DNA from: Paraburkholderia phenoliruptrix
GTDB lineage: Bacteria > Pseudomonadota > Gammaproteobacteria > Burkholderiales > Burkholderiaceae
Reading direction: 5' to 3'
NCBI RefSeq assembly: GCF_902859825.1
Contig: NZ_CADIKB010000021.1
Location: 52,455 to 116,454 of the forward strand
DNA: 64,000 nucleotides
Shown here: positions 50,390 through 59,848 of the stretch, one piece after another
Layout of the letters: every line of letters begins with the position of its first letter
How positions within the stretch are numbered: position 1 is the first letter of the stretch
Program-made: the position numbers and the translations under genes
The notes under the pieces: model-generated
What the model was told of the DNA's origin: nothing
Database searches by the model: none
The model's input: only the letters and a program-made list of their open reading frames with translations

Positions 50390-51706
50390 ATGGCCAACGA
50401 GGCGGATGAACTGCCGCAAAGTGCATGGGCGAGCGCTTGCCGGATGCTGACGCTCAAACGCTTTGCCAACCCGGACGTCACGCGCGCGTTCGCGAATATT
50501 GTCTGGCTTGGTCTCGAACGGCTCACGCAAATCGGCGTGGCGATAGCGATCAGCGGCCTGCTCGCGCGTTACTTCGGACCCGACACGTTCGGCAAATGGC
50601 AATACGCCAATACGCTGCTGCTCGTGCTCTCGCCCATTACGTGGGTCTGCGGAGCCGAGATTCTCGTGCCCACCATCGTCGCGCGGCCGCCCGCGCAACT
50701 CGGCACCGTGCTCGGCAGCGCCTTTACGCTGCGCTTTTCCGTGTCGGTCGCGGCCTTGCTGCTCACGTGGCTCGGCATTGCGCTGGGTTTCTTCGACCCG
50801 CTCGTCGGCGCCATGCTCGCGGGGCTCGCGGTCACCATGCTGTTTCGCGAGCCGTTCGTCGGCGTGATCAATGCGTGGCTGCAAAGCATGACCTACAGCA
50901 AGCCGCAGCTGCTTACGAGCATGAGCACTGCGGTGCTCAAGGCGGGCCTCGTGTATCTGCTCGTGCGCGCGGCCGCGGAGCCCTGGCGCTTTGGCTGGCT
51001 GTGGGCGCTGGAGTCGGCGGCGATCGGCAGTGTACTGGTCGTCTATTACATTCGTCGGCATGGCGGCAAGCTGGGCTGGCACTTCGACCGCGCGCTCTTC
51101 ACGCATTTCGCGAGCGCGGGCACGGTGTTCTGGCTTGGCCTCATCTGTATGTACCTGTTCCTGAAACTGGACCGGCTCATGCTCGAGCGCGCCATTTCAT
51201 TCGCCGATCTCGGGCGCTATTCGGCCGCGCAACAGCTGAACGAAAACTGGATCACGCTCGCGCTGATGCTCGCGCAGACCATCGCGCCCGCGTTCGTCTA
51301 TCGCGTGCAGCAGGCCGCGCAACTGCGCCGTAACGTGTTGCGCCTCACGGCGATGACCGCCGCGCTGATGATCTCCGGCGCGCTCGTGCTCGACCTGCTC
51401 GCAGGCTTTATCATCCGGCGCGTGTTCGGGCCGGGCTTCGAAGGCGCTATCGAGATTTTCCGCTGGGCCGTGTGGCTTTCCGTACCGGCGGGCATTGAAG
51501 CGATCGGCAATCTCGTCGTACTCAAGTATCAGGCGAAGTTCGTGTTGCTGTTCAAGTGGCTCTTCGCGCTCGGTGTCGCGTTCGTGGTCAACCTGCTGGC
51601 TATTCCGCGGCTTGGCGCCTATGGCGCGCTGGCCGGTCTCGCGGGCGGTTATCTGGCGGCGGCGGCCGTTAATATTTATTACATCCGTTTCAAATTAAGC
51701 CCATGA
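50390..51706 (+). CDS. Polysaccharide flippase, Wzx type
   Basis: A 438-residue membrane protein of the MOP exporter superfamily with about 12-14 hydrophobic helices. RYFGPDTFGKWQYANTLLLV and LKLDRLMLERAISFADLGRY are typical of Wzx-like O-antigen or exopolysaccharide repeat-unit translocases. It probably flips undecaprenyl-linked oligosaccharide across the inner membrane. It overlaps the next glycosyltransferase gene by 4 bases. No Wzy polymerase is visible nearby. The substrate is unknown, and the gene symbol is withheld because wzx homologues are too diverse. Confidence 0.88.
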   Translation: MANEADELPQSAWASACRMLTLKRFANPDVTRAFANIVWLGLERLTQIGVAIAISGLLARYFGPDTFGKWQYANTLLLVLSPITWVCGAEILVPTIVARPPAQLGTVLGSAFTLRFSVSVAALLLTWLGIALGFFDPLVGAMLAGLAVTMLFREPFVGVINAWLQSMTYSKPQLLTSMSTAVLKAGLVYLLVRAAAEPWRFGWLWALESAAIGSVLVVYYIRRHGGKLGWHFDRALFTHFASAGTVFWLGLICMYLFLKLDRLMLERAISFADLGRYSAAQQLNENWITLALMLAQTIAPAFVYRVQQAAQLRRNVLRLTAMTAALMISGALVLDLLAGFIIRRVFGPGFEGAIEIFRWAVWLSVPAGIEAIGNLVVLKYQAKFVLLFKWLFALGVAFVVNLLAIPRLGAYGALAGLAGGYLAAAAVNIYYIRFKLSP

Positions 51707-52536
51707 CGCTTCCTTTCGCCGACGCGCCGCCGCACTGCCTCGACGACGTCGCGGTGCTGATGCCCGCCTACAACGGCCAGGCCGACGTCGATCTGACGCT
51801 CGCGTCGTTCAGCGAACGTGCGCTGGTGCACGTCCTGATCGTCGATGACGGCAGCACGCCGCCCATCGTCGCGCCTGCGCTGCCCAACCTGCAGATCGAA
51901 GTGCTGCGCATGCCGGTGAACGGCGGCATCGAGCGCGCGCTGGAAGCAGGCATCGACGCTTTGGCCCAGCGCGGCTTTCGCTATGCGGCGCGTATCGACG
52001 CGGGCGACCGCAGCGTGCCGCAACGGCTCGCGAAGCAGCGGGCCTATATGGAAGCGCATCCGCAGGTGGCCGGGCTCGGCATGTGGACCCAGGTCGTCAC
52101 GCGCGCGGGCGAGCCGCTTTTCATGCTGCGCCCGCCCGCCGAAGCCGCGCAGATCCGGCGCCTGCGTTTTTTCCGCTCATGCCTTGCACATCCTTCGATG
52201 ATGCTGCGTATCGACGCGGTGCGCGCGGTCGGCAACTATCGCGCGAAGTATCGCTCGGCCGAAGACCTGGATCTGTTCGTACGCCTGATGGAGCGCTACG
52301 ATTGCGCGAATCTGCCGGAACTGGGCCTCTATTACGAGCTGAACGAAGGCGGCATCAGCGCGACGAAGCGGCGCCGCCAGGTAGTCTCGACGCTGCGGCT
52401 GCAACTGCGCTACTTCAACGTCGCCAATCCGTACGACTGGCTCGGTCTTGCCAAGAATCTGCTGCATCTCGTGACGCCTTACCGCGCGTTGCAGCGGGTC
52501 AAGCGCGGCCTGCTCGCGCCCCGTGCGAGCCATTGA
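51703..52536 (+). CDS. Family 2 glycosyltransferase
   Basis: A 277-residue GT-A fold transferase. DVAVLMPAYNGQADVDLTL begins the nucleotide-binding region, and VHVLIVDDGSTPPI carries the conserved DDGS. YAARIDAGDRSVPQRLAKQ holds the D-x-D-like metal site (D-A-G-D). ACLAHPSMMLRIDAVRAVGNYRAKY-type sequence and EDLDLFVRL complete the family pattern. It is translationally coupled to the flippase gene and likely adds one sugar to the lipid-linked repeat unit. Donor and acceptor are unknown. Confidence 0.9.
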   Translation: MTLPFADAPPHCLDDVAVLMPAYNGQADVDLTLASFSERALVHVLIVDDGSTPPIVAPALPNLQIEVLRMPVNGGIERALEAGIDALAQRGFRYAARIDAGDRSVPQRLAKQRAYMEAHPQVAGLGMWTQVVTRAGEPLFMLRPPAEAAQIRRLRFFRSCLAHPSMMLRIDAVRAVGNYRAKYRSAEDLDLFVRLMERYDCANLPELGLYYELNEGGISATKRRRQVVSTLRLQLRYFNVANPYDWLGLAKNLLHLVTPYRALQRVKRGLLAPRASH

Positions 52537-52621
52537 ACCGCGCGCGACTCATTGAACCGCGCGCGAAGCATTTAACCGCGGCGCCCTTCGCCCTTTCATT
52601 CACCGTCAAGCGCTTTCCAGC

Positions 52622-53770
52622 ATGAAGCCAGCCCTCAAGTCGACGCCCGCGTTACGCATTACACTCGTGTGTAACACCGCCTGGGCAATCTATACGTATC
52701 GGCAAGGGCTGATCCGCATGCTGGTGGGGCGCGGCGTCGACGTGACCGTGCTCGCGCCGCGCGACCGCACCTTCGAGCTGCTCGCGGCCATGGGTTGCCG
52801 CTGCATCGAATTGCCGGTCGCTTCCAAAGGTACCAATCCGCGCGACGATCTTCGCACGCTGTACTCGCTGTATTGCCATTACCGCGCGATCCGCCCGCAC
52901 GTAGTGTTTCATTACACGATCAAGCCGAATATCTACGGTTCGATCGCCGCGAAACTCGCGGGCGTGCAGTCGGTCGCCGTGACCACGGGGCTCGGCTATG
53001 TGTTCATCCAGCAGAGCCGTGCCGCGCAGGTCGCCAAAAAACTGTATCGTTTTGCGTTCCGTTTCCCGCGCGAAGTCTGGTTTCTGAATCGCGACGATCA
53101 GGCAGCGTTTGTCGAACAGAATTTGTTGGTGCATCCTGAGCGCGCGCGGCTTTTGCATGGCGAAGGCGTCGATCTCGAGCAGTTCAGCTTCACGCCCCTG
53201 CCCGAGCGCGCGGAATTCAGGTTCGTGCTGATTGGCCGTCTGCTCTGGGACAAGGGCGTCGGCGAATACGTGGAAGCGGCGCGGCGTCTGCACGAGCGTT
53301 ACCCGCACGCGCGTTTCCAGTTGCTCGGGCCGGTGGGCGTCGACAACCCGAGTGCGATCACGCGCGACGAAGTGGCGGCGTGGGAACAGGAAGGCATCAT
53401 CGACTATCTCGGCGAGGCGCACGACGTGCGGCCTTTTATTGCCGATGCGGATTGCATCGTGCTGCCGTCGTATCGCGAAGGCGTGCCGCGCACGCTAATG
53501 GAAGCCTCGGCAATGGGGCGCCCCATTGTCGCGACCGACGTGCCGGGCTGCCGCGAAGTGGTCGCGCACGGCGTCAACGGATTGCTTTGCGAAGCGCGCA
53601 ATGCAGAAAGCCTGGCAGGCGCGCTCGCGCATATGCTCGACATGAGCGGCGCCGAGCGCCGCGCCATGGCAGAACGCGGCCGGCAGAAAGTCGCGCAGGA
53701 GTTCGACGAACGCGTCGTCGTCGAAACGTATAAAGACCTGGTGCAAAAAATGACGGGCGTTTTACTTTAA
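52622..53770 (+). CDS. Family 4 glycosyltransferase
   Basis: A 382-residue GT-B retaining transferase related to PglA/WbpU-type enzymes that extend undecaprenyl-linked sugars. The acceptor domain has HYTIKPNIYGSIAAKLAGV and TTGLGYVF. The donor domain has FVLIGRLLWDKGVGEYVEAA and the E-x7-E motif in YREGVPRTLMEASAMGRP. GALAHMLDMSGAER follows. It lies 85 bases after the GT2 gene and 12 bases before galE, so UDP-Gal or UDP-GalNAc made by GalE is a plausible donor. Confidence 0.9.
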   Translation: MKPALKSTPALRITLVCNTAWAIYTYRQGLIRMLVGRGVDVTVLAPRDRTFELLAAMGCRCIELPVASKGTNPRDDLRTLYSLYCHYRAIRPHVVFHYTIKPNIYGSIAAKLAGVQSVAVTTGLGYVFIQQSRAAQVAKKLYRFAFRFPREVWFLNRDDQAAFVEQNLLVHPERARLLHGEGVDLEQFSFTPLPERAEFRFVLIGRLLWDKGVGEYVEAARRLHERYPHARFQLLGPVGVDNPSAITRDEVAAWEQEGIIDYLGEAHDVRPFIADADCIVLPSYREGVPRTLMEASAMGRPIVATDVPGCREVVAHGVNGLLCEARNAESLAGALAHMLDMSGAERRAMAERGRQKVAQEFDERVVVETYKDLVQKMTGVLL

Positions 53771-53782
53771 CGGAGCAACAGC

Positions 53783-54808
53783 ATGACCACGAAGGGCACG
53801 ATTCTGGTAACGGGCGGCGCGGGCTTTATCGGCTCGCATACCTGCGTCGAACTGCTGAACGGTGGCTACGACGTCGTGGTAATCGACAATCTGGTGAACA
53901 GCAACCGCGAGTCGCTGCGGCGCGTCGAACAGATCACTGGAGGCGCGGTGGCGTTTTATGAGGCCGACGCGCGCGACCAGGCGGCGCTCAATCGCATCTT
54001 CGACGCGCACCCGATCACGGGCGCCATTCACTTTGCCGCGCTGAAGGCGGTGGGCGAGTCGGTCGCCAAGCCTATCGAGTACTACAGCAACAACGTGGGC
54101 AGCCTGCTCGCGCTGCTCGGCGTGATGCGCGATCGCAACGTGAAGCAGTTCGTGTTCAGCTCGTCCGCGACGGTGTACGGCGTGCCGAAAAGCTCCCCCA
54201 TCGACGAATCGTTTCCGCTCTCCGCGACTAACCCGTATGGCCAGTCCAAGCTGATCGCCGAGCAGGTGCTGCGCGATCTCGAAGTGGCCGATCCGTCGTG
54301 GCGCATCGCCACGCTGCGCTATTTCAATCCGGTCGGCGCGCACGAGAGCGGGCTGATCGGCGAAGATCCGGCGGGCATTCCGAATAACCTGATGCCGTAT
54401 GTCGCCCAGGTCGCGGTCGGCAAGCTGGAAAGACTGCGGGTGTTCGGCGGCGACTATGAAACGCCGGACGGCACCGGCGTGCGCGATTACATCCACGTGG
54501 TCGATCTCGCGCGCGGGCATCTCGCGGCGCTCGATGCGCTCGTCAAGCGCGACGCGAGCTTCGTCGTCAATCTGGGAACGGGCCAGGGCTATAGCGTGCT
54601 CGACGTGGTGAAGGCGTTCGAGAAGGCGTCGGGCCGCCCGGTGCCGTATGAAATCGTGGCGCGCCGTCCGGGCGACGTGGCGTCGTGCTTTGCGGATCCG
54701 CGCGCGGCCTCAGAAGTGCTCGGCTGGCGCGCGGAGTTCGGCATCGAAAGAATGTGTGCGGACCACTGGCGCTGGCAGTCGGCGAATCCTCGCGGATTTG
54801 CAGGCTGA
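53783..54808 (+). CDS. galE: UDP-glucose 4-epimerase
   Basis: A 341-residue extended SDR that interconverts UDP-glucose and UDP-galactose. The NAD motif TGGAGFIGSH begins at residue 10, the catalytic Y152-x3-K156 is in NPYGQSKL, and SSSATVYG supplies the serine/threonine. The GalE-specific RYFNPVGAHESGLIGEDP, YGGDYETPDGTGVRDYIHV-like sequence (here FGGDYETPDGTGVRDYIHV) and the late RPGDVA segment are present. It closes the plus-strand polysaccharide set, 12 bases after the GT4 gene. Confidence 0.96.
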   Translation: MTTKGTILVTGGAGFIGSHTCVELLNGGYDVVVIDNLVNSNRESLRRVEQITGGAVAFYEADARDQAALNRIFDAHPITGAIHFAALKAVGESVAKPIEYYSNNVGSLLALLGVMRDRNVKQFVFSSSATVYGVPKSSPIDESFPLSATNPYGQSKLIAEQVLRDLEVADPSWRIATLRYFNPVGAHESGLIGEDPAGIPNNLMPYVAQVAVGKLERLRVFGGDYETPDGTGVRDYIHVVDLARGHLAALDALVKRDASFVVNLGTGQGYSVLDVVKAFEKASGRPVPYEIVARRPGDVASCFADPRAASEVLGWRAEFGIERMCADHWRWQSANPRGFAG

Positions 54809-54878
54809 CGGCAGACGCTGCCCGCCGCGCGGCGCTTGCGGGTGCCGTTTGGACCCGCAGCGCCCTCGGTGCGCCGGA

Positions 54879-56501
54879 TCAGGACATGGCGAGCGCCGCG
54901 CCCGCCACGCCGCTCGTGGGCGTCACGGCGTAGCTCGCGTGTCGCGCCGAGCCGTCGCTCACGCGAAACACGGCGACCGCTTCGCGCAACACGGCCGCCT
55001 GTTCTTCCAGTGATTTTGCCGCCGCAGCCGCTTCCTCGACGAGCGCGGCATTGTGCTGCGTGACCTCGTCGATCTGCGAAACGGCCTTGTTGACCTGCTC
55101 GATGCCGTCGCTCTGTTCCAGCGCTGCGGCCTCGATCTCGCCCATAATGCCGGTCACGCGCTCGACCGATTGCATCGCCTCGTTCATCGTGCGGCTCGCC
55201 TCGGCGACAAGCGACGCGCCCTGCTCGACCTGCGCCGCCGAATCGCCGATCAGCTCCTTGATCTCCTTCGCCGCGGCGCCCGAGCGCTGAGCGAGGCTGC
55301 GCACTTCCGAGGCCACCACCGCAAAGCCGCGCCCCTGCTCGCCGGCACGCGCGGCTTCCACGGCTGCGTTCAGCGCGAGAATGTTGGTCTGAAACGCAAT
55401 GCCTTCGATCATGCCGATGATCTCCGTCACCTTGCGCGACGATTCCGTGATGCCGTCCATCGTCTCGGTGACGCGCGAGACGACGTTGCCGCCGCGCGTG
55501 ACCGTGTCGAGCGCGCCGTGCGCAAGCCGGTTGGCCTGCTTCGCGTTGTCGGCGTTCTGCTTCACGGTCGCCGAGAGCTGTTCCATGCTCGCCGCCGTCT
55601 GTTGAAGCGCCGCGGCCTGCTGTTCGGTGCGCGCGGACAGGTCCGCGTTGCCCGAGGCGATTTCGTTCGCGCCCTGCGTGATGGCCGTCGTGCTGCCGCG
55701 CACTTGCGATACGGTTTCAACGAGGCCGTCGCGCATCTTCGTCAAGGCGCTCAGCAACTGGCCCATTTCGTTGCGCGACTGGCTCTTGATCGCGACCGTC
55801 AAATCGCCTGCGGCCATGCGCTCGAAATGCTTGACGGTGGCGTTGACCGGCTTGATGAGCGCCGCCGACAACGCCATGCGCGCGCCGATGCCGATCACGA
55901 TGGCGAGCGCGCCGATCGCGGCGAAGAGCAGCGTCGCGATCTGGAAGCGTTGCGCGGCGGTCTCGGCCTGCTGGTGCTGGTTTTCCGTCTGCGCGTGTTC
56001 GAGCGCGTCGATTGCCTTCGAATACGTGCTGTAGAACGCGTTCGCCGTCTCGCCCTGAATGTTGCGGAAGGTGTTGAAGTCGAAGTCTGTCAGCGCCTTG
56101 AACTCGGGCTCGATCGCCTGATCGACGAGCGCGCTGCGCGCCTGCTCGACGTTTTGCGCGAGCTTCTTCTCAGCGTCGCTCGAAAACGGGCCGGCCATGT
56201 AATTGCGGAAGTCCTTGTTCGACTCGACGAGCACCTTGTGCGCCGCCGGCAGCAGATCGTCGGTCTGCTTGCCGACACTAAAGAGCGTTTGATAGGAGCC
56301 CAGCGCCAATTGCACCTGCAGCAGCTTTTCCGAGCTCGCCTTCAGATGCGAGAGCGCCCCGGCGCTGCGCTGCGTGTCGTCGAGACTGCTGTTGGCCAGT
56401 TGCAGCGCGCCATAGCCGACACCGATCACGGTCAGCAAAAAAGCAACGAACACGCTGATGACCAGCGTCAGGCCGCCACGAATTGTGATGTTGTTTAGCA
56501 T
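54879..56501 (-). CDS. Methyl-accepting chemotaxis protein
   Basis: A 540-residue chemoreceptor. A first membrane helix (about residues 10-32), a helical periplasmic four-helix-bundle sensor and a second helix (about 190-212) are followed by HAMP and the cytoplasmic signalling coiled coil. The hairpin tip IEGIAFQTNILALNAAVEAA and RGFAVVASEVRSLAQRSG are the near-invariant MCP core. ATG at 56501 is preferred, since the upstream extension to 56573 lacks membrane character. It signals through CheA/CheW to flagella. Its place between two polysaccharide gene sets has no obvious functional reason. The ligand is unknown. Confidence 0.94.
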   Translation of the reverse strand: MLNNITIRGGLTLVISVFVAFLLTVIGVGYGALQLANSSLDDTQRSAGALSHLKASSEKLLQVQLALGSYQTLFSVGKQTDDLLPAAHKVLVESNKDFRNYMAGPFSSDAEKKLAQNVEQARSALVDQAIEPEFKALTDFDFNTFRNIQGETANAFYSTYSKAIDALEHAQTENQHQQAETAAQRFQIATLLFAAIGALAIVIGIGARMALSAALIKPVNATVKHFERMAAGDLTVAIKSQSRNEMGQLLSALTKMRDGLVETVSQVRGSTTAITQGANEIASGNADLSARTEQQAAALQQTAASMEQLSATVKQNADNAKQANRLAHGALDTVTRGGNVVSRVTETMDGITESSRKVTEIIGMIEGIAFQTNILALNAAVEAARAGEQGRGFAVVASEVRSLAQRSGAAAKEIKELIGDSAAQVEQGASLVAEASRTMNEAMQSVERVTGIMGEIEAAALEQSDGIEQVNKAVSQIDEVTQHNAALVEEAAAAAKSLEEQAAVLREAVAVFRVSDGSARHASYAVTPTSGVAGAALAMS

Positions 56502-56732
56502 GGGTTCTCCGGAACAGTCTTGTCGATCCGCGGCGAGTGCCTGTTCACCCGCGTTGTCCGCACGTCGCCGCATCCCGCTTTAACGGCGTGCGAAGCGCCT
56601 CGCTAAATAGGTGAAATCCATGACCGGCGCGGGTTTCCGGGCGATTCACACCTCACTATCTGGGATATTTCGCGGCATGCTTCGCGACCTTGACGAGCGC
56701 GGCGCTTTTCCGGGCGTGCAAGGTTTCGTTTG

Positions 56733-56738
56733 TATAAT
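56733..56738 (+). promoter_or_regulatory. Likely -10 box of the GlcNAc-1-P transferase gene
   Basis: TATAAT lies 27 bases before ATG 56766 inside an extended TTTGTATAATTC context. No strong -35 is seen. Its presence argues that the earlier in-frame ATG at 56730 is not the start codon. Confidence 0.45.
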
Positions 56739-56765
56739 TCGGCGTCTTTGTTCAGGCCCACTTTC

Positions 56766-57866
56766 ATGCTCAGTTTTGCGCTCGGCTTTCTCGTTTCACT
56801 GCTGATCACGCTTGTGATCGTGCGCTATGCGCATCTGCATGAAAAATTCTCGACGGACAGCGATCTCGCCGGCGTGCAGAAATTCCACGTTCGTCCGGTG
56901 CCGCGCATCGGCGGGACCGGCATTCTGCTCGGGCTCGTCGTCTCGGCCGTGCAGTTGCATCGTGCCTATCCGGCTGTGTCCGGCGGCATTCTCGGGCTGA
57001 TTGCATGCGGCATGCCGGCCTTCGGCTCAGGTCTCGTAGAAGACCTGACCAAGCGCGTGTCGCCGCTCGCGCGCCTTGTCTGCACGATGGCGGCCGCGGC
57101 GCTTGCTTATTTCCTGCTGGATATCGCGGTCACGCGCATCAGCGTGCCGCCGCTGGATTTTCTGCTCTCGTATGCGGTGATTTCGTGCGCGGTGACCGTG
57201 CTCGCGGTGGCGGCGCTCGCGAATGCGATCAATATCATCGACGGCTTCAACGGCCTCGCGTCGATGGTCGCATTCATGATGTTCGCGTCGCTCGCCTACG
57301 TGGCTTTCCAGGTGCACGACCCGATCGTGCTGTCCGCGTCGTTCATGATGATGGGCGCGGTGCTTGGCTTTTTCATCTGGAACTTCCCGGCGGGGCTGAT
57401 TTTTCTCGGCGACGGCGGCGCGTATTTCATCGGCTTCATGCTCGCGGAACTGTCGATCATGCTGGTGATGCGCAATCGCGACGTGTCCGCGTGGTATCCG
57501 GTGCTGCTTTTCATGTACCCGATCTTCGAGACGTGCTTTTCCATTTACCGCAAGAAGTTCATTCGCGGCATGTCGCCGGGCATTCCGGACGGCGTGCATC
57601 TGCACATGCTGGTTTATAAGCGGCTGATGCGCTGGGCAGTCGGCGCGCGTACCGCTCGCGAGCTCACGCGGCGCAATTCGCTGACGTCGCCTTATTTGTG
57701 GCTGCTCTGCCTGATTGCGGTGGTGCCGGCGACGTTGTTCTGGCGGCACACGCTGCATCTGTTCTGCTTTGTGGTGGTCTTTGCGGCGACTTACGTGTGG
57801 CTTTATGTGAGCATTGTGCGGTTCAAGTCGCCGCGGTGGATGGTGGTGAGGAAGGCGAAGCACTAA
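56766..57866 (+). CDS. WecA/MraY-type sugar-1-P transferase (first)
   Basis: A 366-residue multi-helix membrane enzyme of the polyprenyl-phosphate N-acetylhexosamine-1-phosphate transferase family, which starts O-antigen or enterobacterial-type glycan synthesis. The family motifs are KFHVRPVPRIGG, NIIDGFNGLASM, LIFLGDGGAYFIGFMLAE and the basic loop PDGVHLHMLVYKRLM (H-x-H-x2-V-x-R-like). The start at 56766 is chosen from the -10 box position. It is transcribed alone and meets the WbpM-type gene at a shared terminator. A second member of the family lies at 59849. Confidence 0.92.
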   Translation: MLSFALGFLVSLLITLVIVRYAHLHEKFSTDSDLAGVQKFHVRPVPRIGGTGILLGLVVSAVQLHRAYPAVSGGILGLIACGMPAFGSGLVEDLTKRVSPLARLVCTMAAAALAYFLLDIAVTRISVPPLDFLLSYAVISCAVTVLAVAALANAINIIDGFNGLASMVAFMMFASLAYVAFQVHDPIVLSASFMMMGAVLGFFIWNFPAGLIFLGDGGAYFIGFMLAELSIMLVMRNRDVSAWYPVLLFMYPIFETCFSIYRKKFIRGMSPGIPDGVHLHMLVYKRLMRWAVGARTARELTRRNSLTSPYLWLLCLIAVVPATLFWRHTLHLFCFVVVFAATYVWLYVSIVRFKSPRWMVVRKAKH

Positions 57867-57898
57867 AAACGAAAGGCGCCTAGGGCGCCTTTCGTTTT
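57866..57898. terminator. Bidirectional terminator between convergent genes
   Basis: AAAACGAAAGGCGCC (57866-57880) pairs perfectly with GGCGCCTTTCGTTTT (57884-57898), a 15-bp stem around a 3-base loop. A runs on one side and T runs on the other let it work in both directions, ending the plus-strand transferase and the minus-strand WbpM-type operon. Confidence 0.92.
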
Positions 57899-57953
57899 GC
57901 TGCGTCCTCAGCGGAGGAGAGATCGACATGCGCGGCGCGAAGCCCGCCCTCGC

Positions 57954-59837
57954 TCATGAAACCCGCGTAACCGCCGCAGGTACGCTGCGCAGTGCAGTCG
58001 ACGTGGCCGGCTGATATTCGGCGACCCAGCGGCGCAGATCGCGGCGGACCTCGTCGTCGGTCGGTACGCGGTGCTGCATCAGCCACGGCAGCAGGTTGTC
58101 GATCAGGCTGTCGGGCACTTCGCGCGCCTTCGCGATACGTAGCTTCGGATGCGGCGTGCGTGTGGTGGTTTCGTCGTCGGCGAGCAGTTCTTCGTAGAGC
58201 TTTTCGCCGGGGCGCAAGCCCGTGTAGACGACGCGGATCTGTTCTTCCGTAAAGCCGTATAGCCGGATCAGATCGTGCGCCAGATCGGCGATGCGCACGG
58301 GTTTGCCCATGTCGAGAATGAAGATTTCGCCGCCGTGCCCCATGCTCGACGCTTGCAGCACGAGCTGCGACGCTTCGGGAATCGTCATGAAGAAACGCGT
58401 GATTTCCGGATGCGTGACCGTGACGGGCCCCCCGCGCGCGATCTGCTCCTGAAATTTCGGGATCACGCTGCCTGCGCTGCCGAGCACATTGCCGAAGCGC
58501 ACTGTCTCGAACTGCGTGCGCCGCGTGCCTTGCTGCTGAAGCGACGAGCACACCATTTCCGCGAGACGCTTGCTCGCGCCCATCACATTAGTGGGGTTGA
58601 CGGCCTTGTCGGTGGAAATCAGCACAAAGTGCGCGACGTCGTGACGGATCGCCGCGCGCGCCACGCGATAGGTGCCGAGCACGTTGTTGCGCACGGCCTG
58701 CCACGCGTTCACCTCTTCCATGAGCGGCACGTGCTTGTAGGCCGCGGCGTGAAAAACAATGTGCGGGGTATAGCGCGCCATGACCTGATCGAGCAGCAGC
58801 GAGTCCTTCACGTCGCCGATGATCGGCACCACGGAGACTTCCGGATACTTGTCGGACAGCTCTTCATTGAGCCGGTAGATGGAGAACTCGGAGATGTCGA
58901 ACGCGACCAGTTGAACCGGGCCGAAGCGCAGAATCTGCCGGCACAGCTCCGAGCCGATCGAGCCACCCGCGCCCGTGACCATGACGACGCGGTTTTTGAG
59001 GAGCGCTTCGACGTGGTCGGTGTCGATCATGACCGGGTCGCGGCCGAGCAGGTCTTCGAGGTCGATCTGGCGGACGCGGGAGAGGAAGGCCTGGCCTTGG
59101 CTGACAGCGGTCAACGCCGGCAGCACGAGCGCGCGCACGCCGGCGCGCACACAGAGCGTGGCAACGCGACGCTGAACATCCACAGAGGCCGACGGGATGG
59201 CGATGATCGCGTATTCGGTCTTCAGCTCCTCGGCCATGCGCGGCAATTCGCTGATCGAGCCGAGAACCTTGTAACCGTAGATTTCGCGCCCGTGCTTGGC
59301 CACGTCGTCGTCGAGCAGGCCGACCAGCCGCCATTCACTCGACCGCGACAACTCACGCGCGAGGCTCGCACCCGCGTTGCCCGCGCCGAGCACGACGACC
59401 GGCTTGCCTTGGGCGACAAGGCCGCCGTAAAGGTAGAACTCCTTGGTCGCCCGGTACAGCGCCCGCGATCCGCCCATGGCCAGGAACAGGAAGAGGGGCG
59501 ACACGACGAGGACCGAGCGCGGCACAATGGGCGAAGGTTGCACCAATACCGAGACAACCATCGCAACGAGCGCTCCGGCGATGACAGCTTTCGAGATTCG
59601 AAGCAGATCGGGCAAGCTGGCGAATACCCACATGCCGCGGTACAGGCCGAAAATGCGGAACATCACGCCGTAGACCGGCAGTACCCACAGCAGGGAACGC
59701 ACGGCGCCGACGCGGAAGTCGTCCGGGATCGAGCCGTTGAAACGGAGGAGATACGCGATGAGCCACGATCCCGCAACCGCGCACAGATCGAAAAGGAACG
59801 CGCTGAAAGACAGCCAGGTGGCCTTGTTTCTTAACAT
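57954..59837 (-). CDS. wbpM: Nucleotide-sugar 4,6-dehydratase, WbpM/CapD type
   Basis: A 627-residue two-part membrane protein. Four N-terminal helices are followed by a nucleotide-binding domain (GAGNAG at 151-156) and then an extended SDR domain with a second NAD motif (TGAGGSIGSELCRQI from residue 288). STDKAVNPTNVMGASKR carries the T-D-K and M-x3-K arrangement in which Met replaces the usual catalytic Tyr, a hallmark of WbpM/FlaA1 C6-dehydratases. It would form a UDP-4-keto-6-deoxy sugar, for example for QuiNAc or FucNAc. ATG at 59837 is favoured by AAGGA 8 bases upstream; ATG at 59846 is possible. It is last in its operon. Confidence 0.92.
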   Translation of the reverse strand: MLRNKATWLSFSAFLFDLCAVAGSWLIAYLLRFNGSIPDDFRVGAVRSLLWVLPVYGVMFRIFGLYRGMWVFASLPDLLRISKAVIAGALVAMVVSVLVQPSPIVPRSVLVVSPLFLFLAMGGSRALYRATKEFYLYGGLVAQGKPVVVLGAGNAGASLARELSRSSEWRLVGLLDDDVAKHGREIYGYKVLGSISELPRMAEELKTEYAIIAIPSASVDVQRRVATLCVRAGVRALVLPALTAVSQGQAFLSRVRQIDLEDLLGRDPVMIDTDHVEALLKNRVVMVTGAGGSIGSELCRQILRFGPVQLVAFDISEFSIYRLNEELSDKYPEVSVVPIIGDVKDSLLLDQVMARYTPHIVFHAAAYKHVPLMEEVNAWQAVRNNVLGTYRVARAAIRHDVAHFVLISTDKAVNPTNVMGASKRLAEMVCSSLQQQGTRRTQFETVRFGNVLGSAGSVIPKFQEQIARGGPVTVTHPEITRFFMTIPEASQLVLQASSMGHGGEIFILDMGKPVRIADLAHDLIRLYGFTEEQIRVVYTGLRPGEKLYEELLADDETTTRTPHPKLRIAKAREVPDSLIDNLLPWLMQHRVPTDDEVRRDLRRWVAEYQPATSTALRSVPAAVTRVS

Positions 59838-59848
59838 CAGCGGCATCC

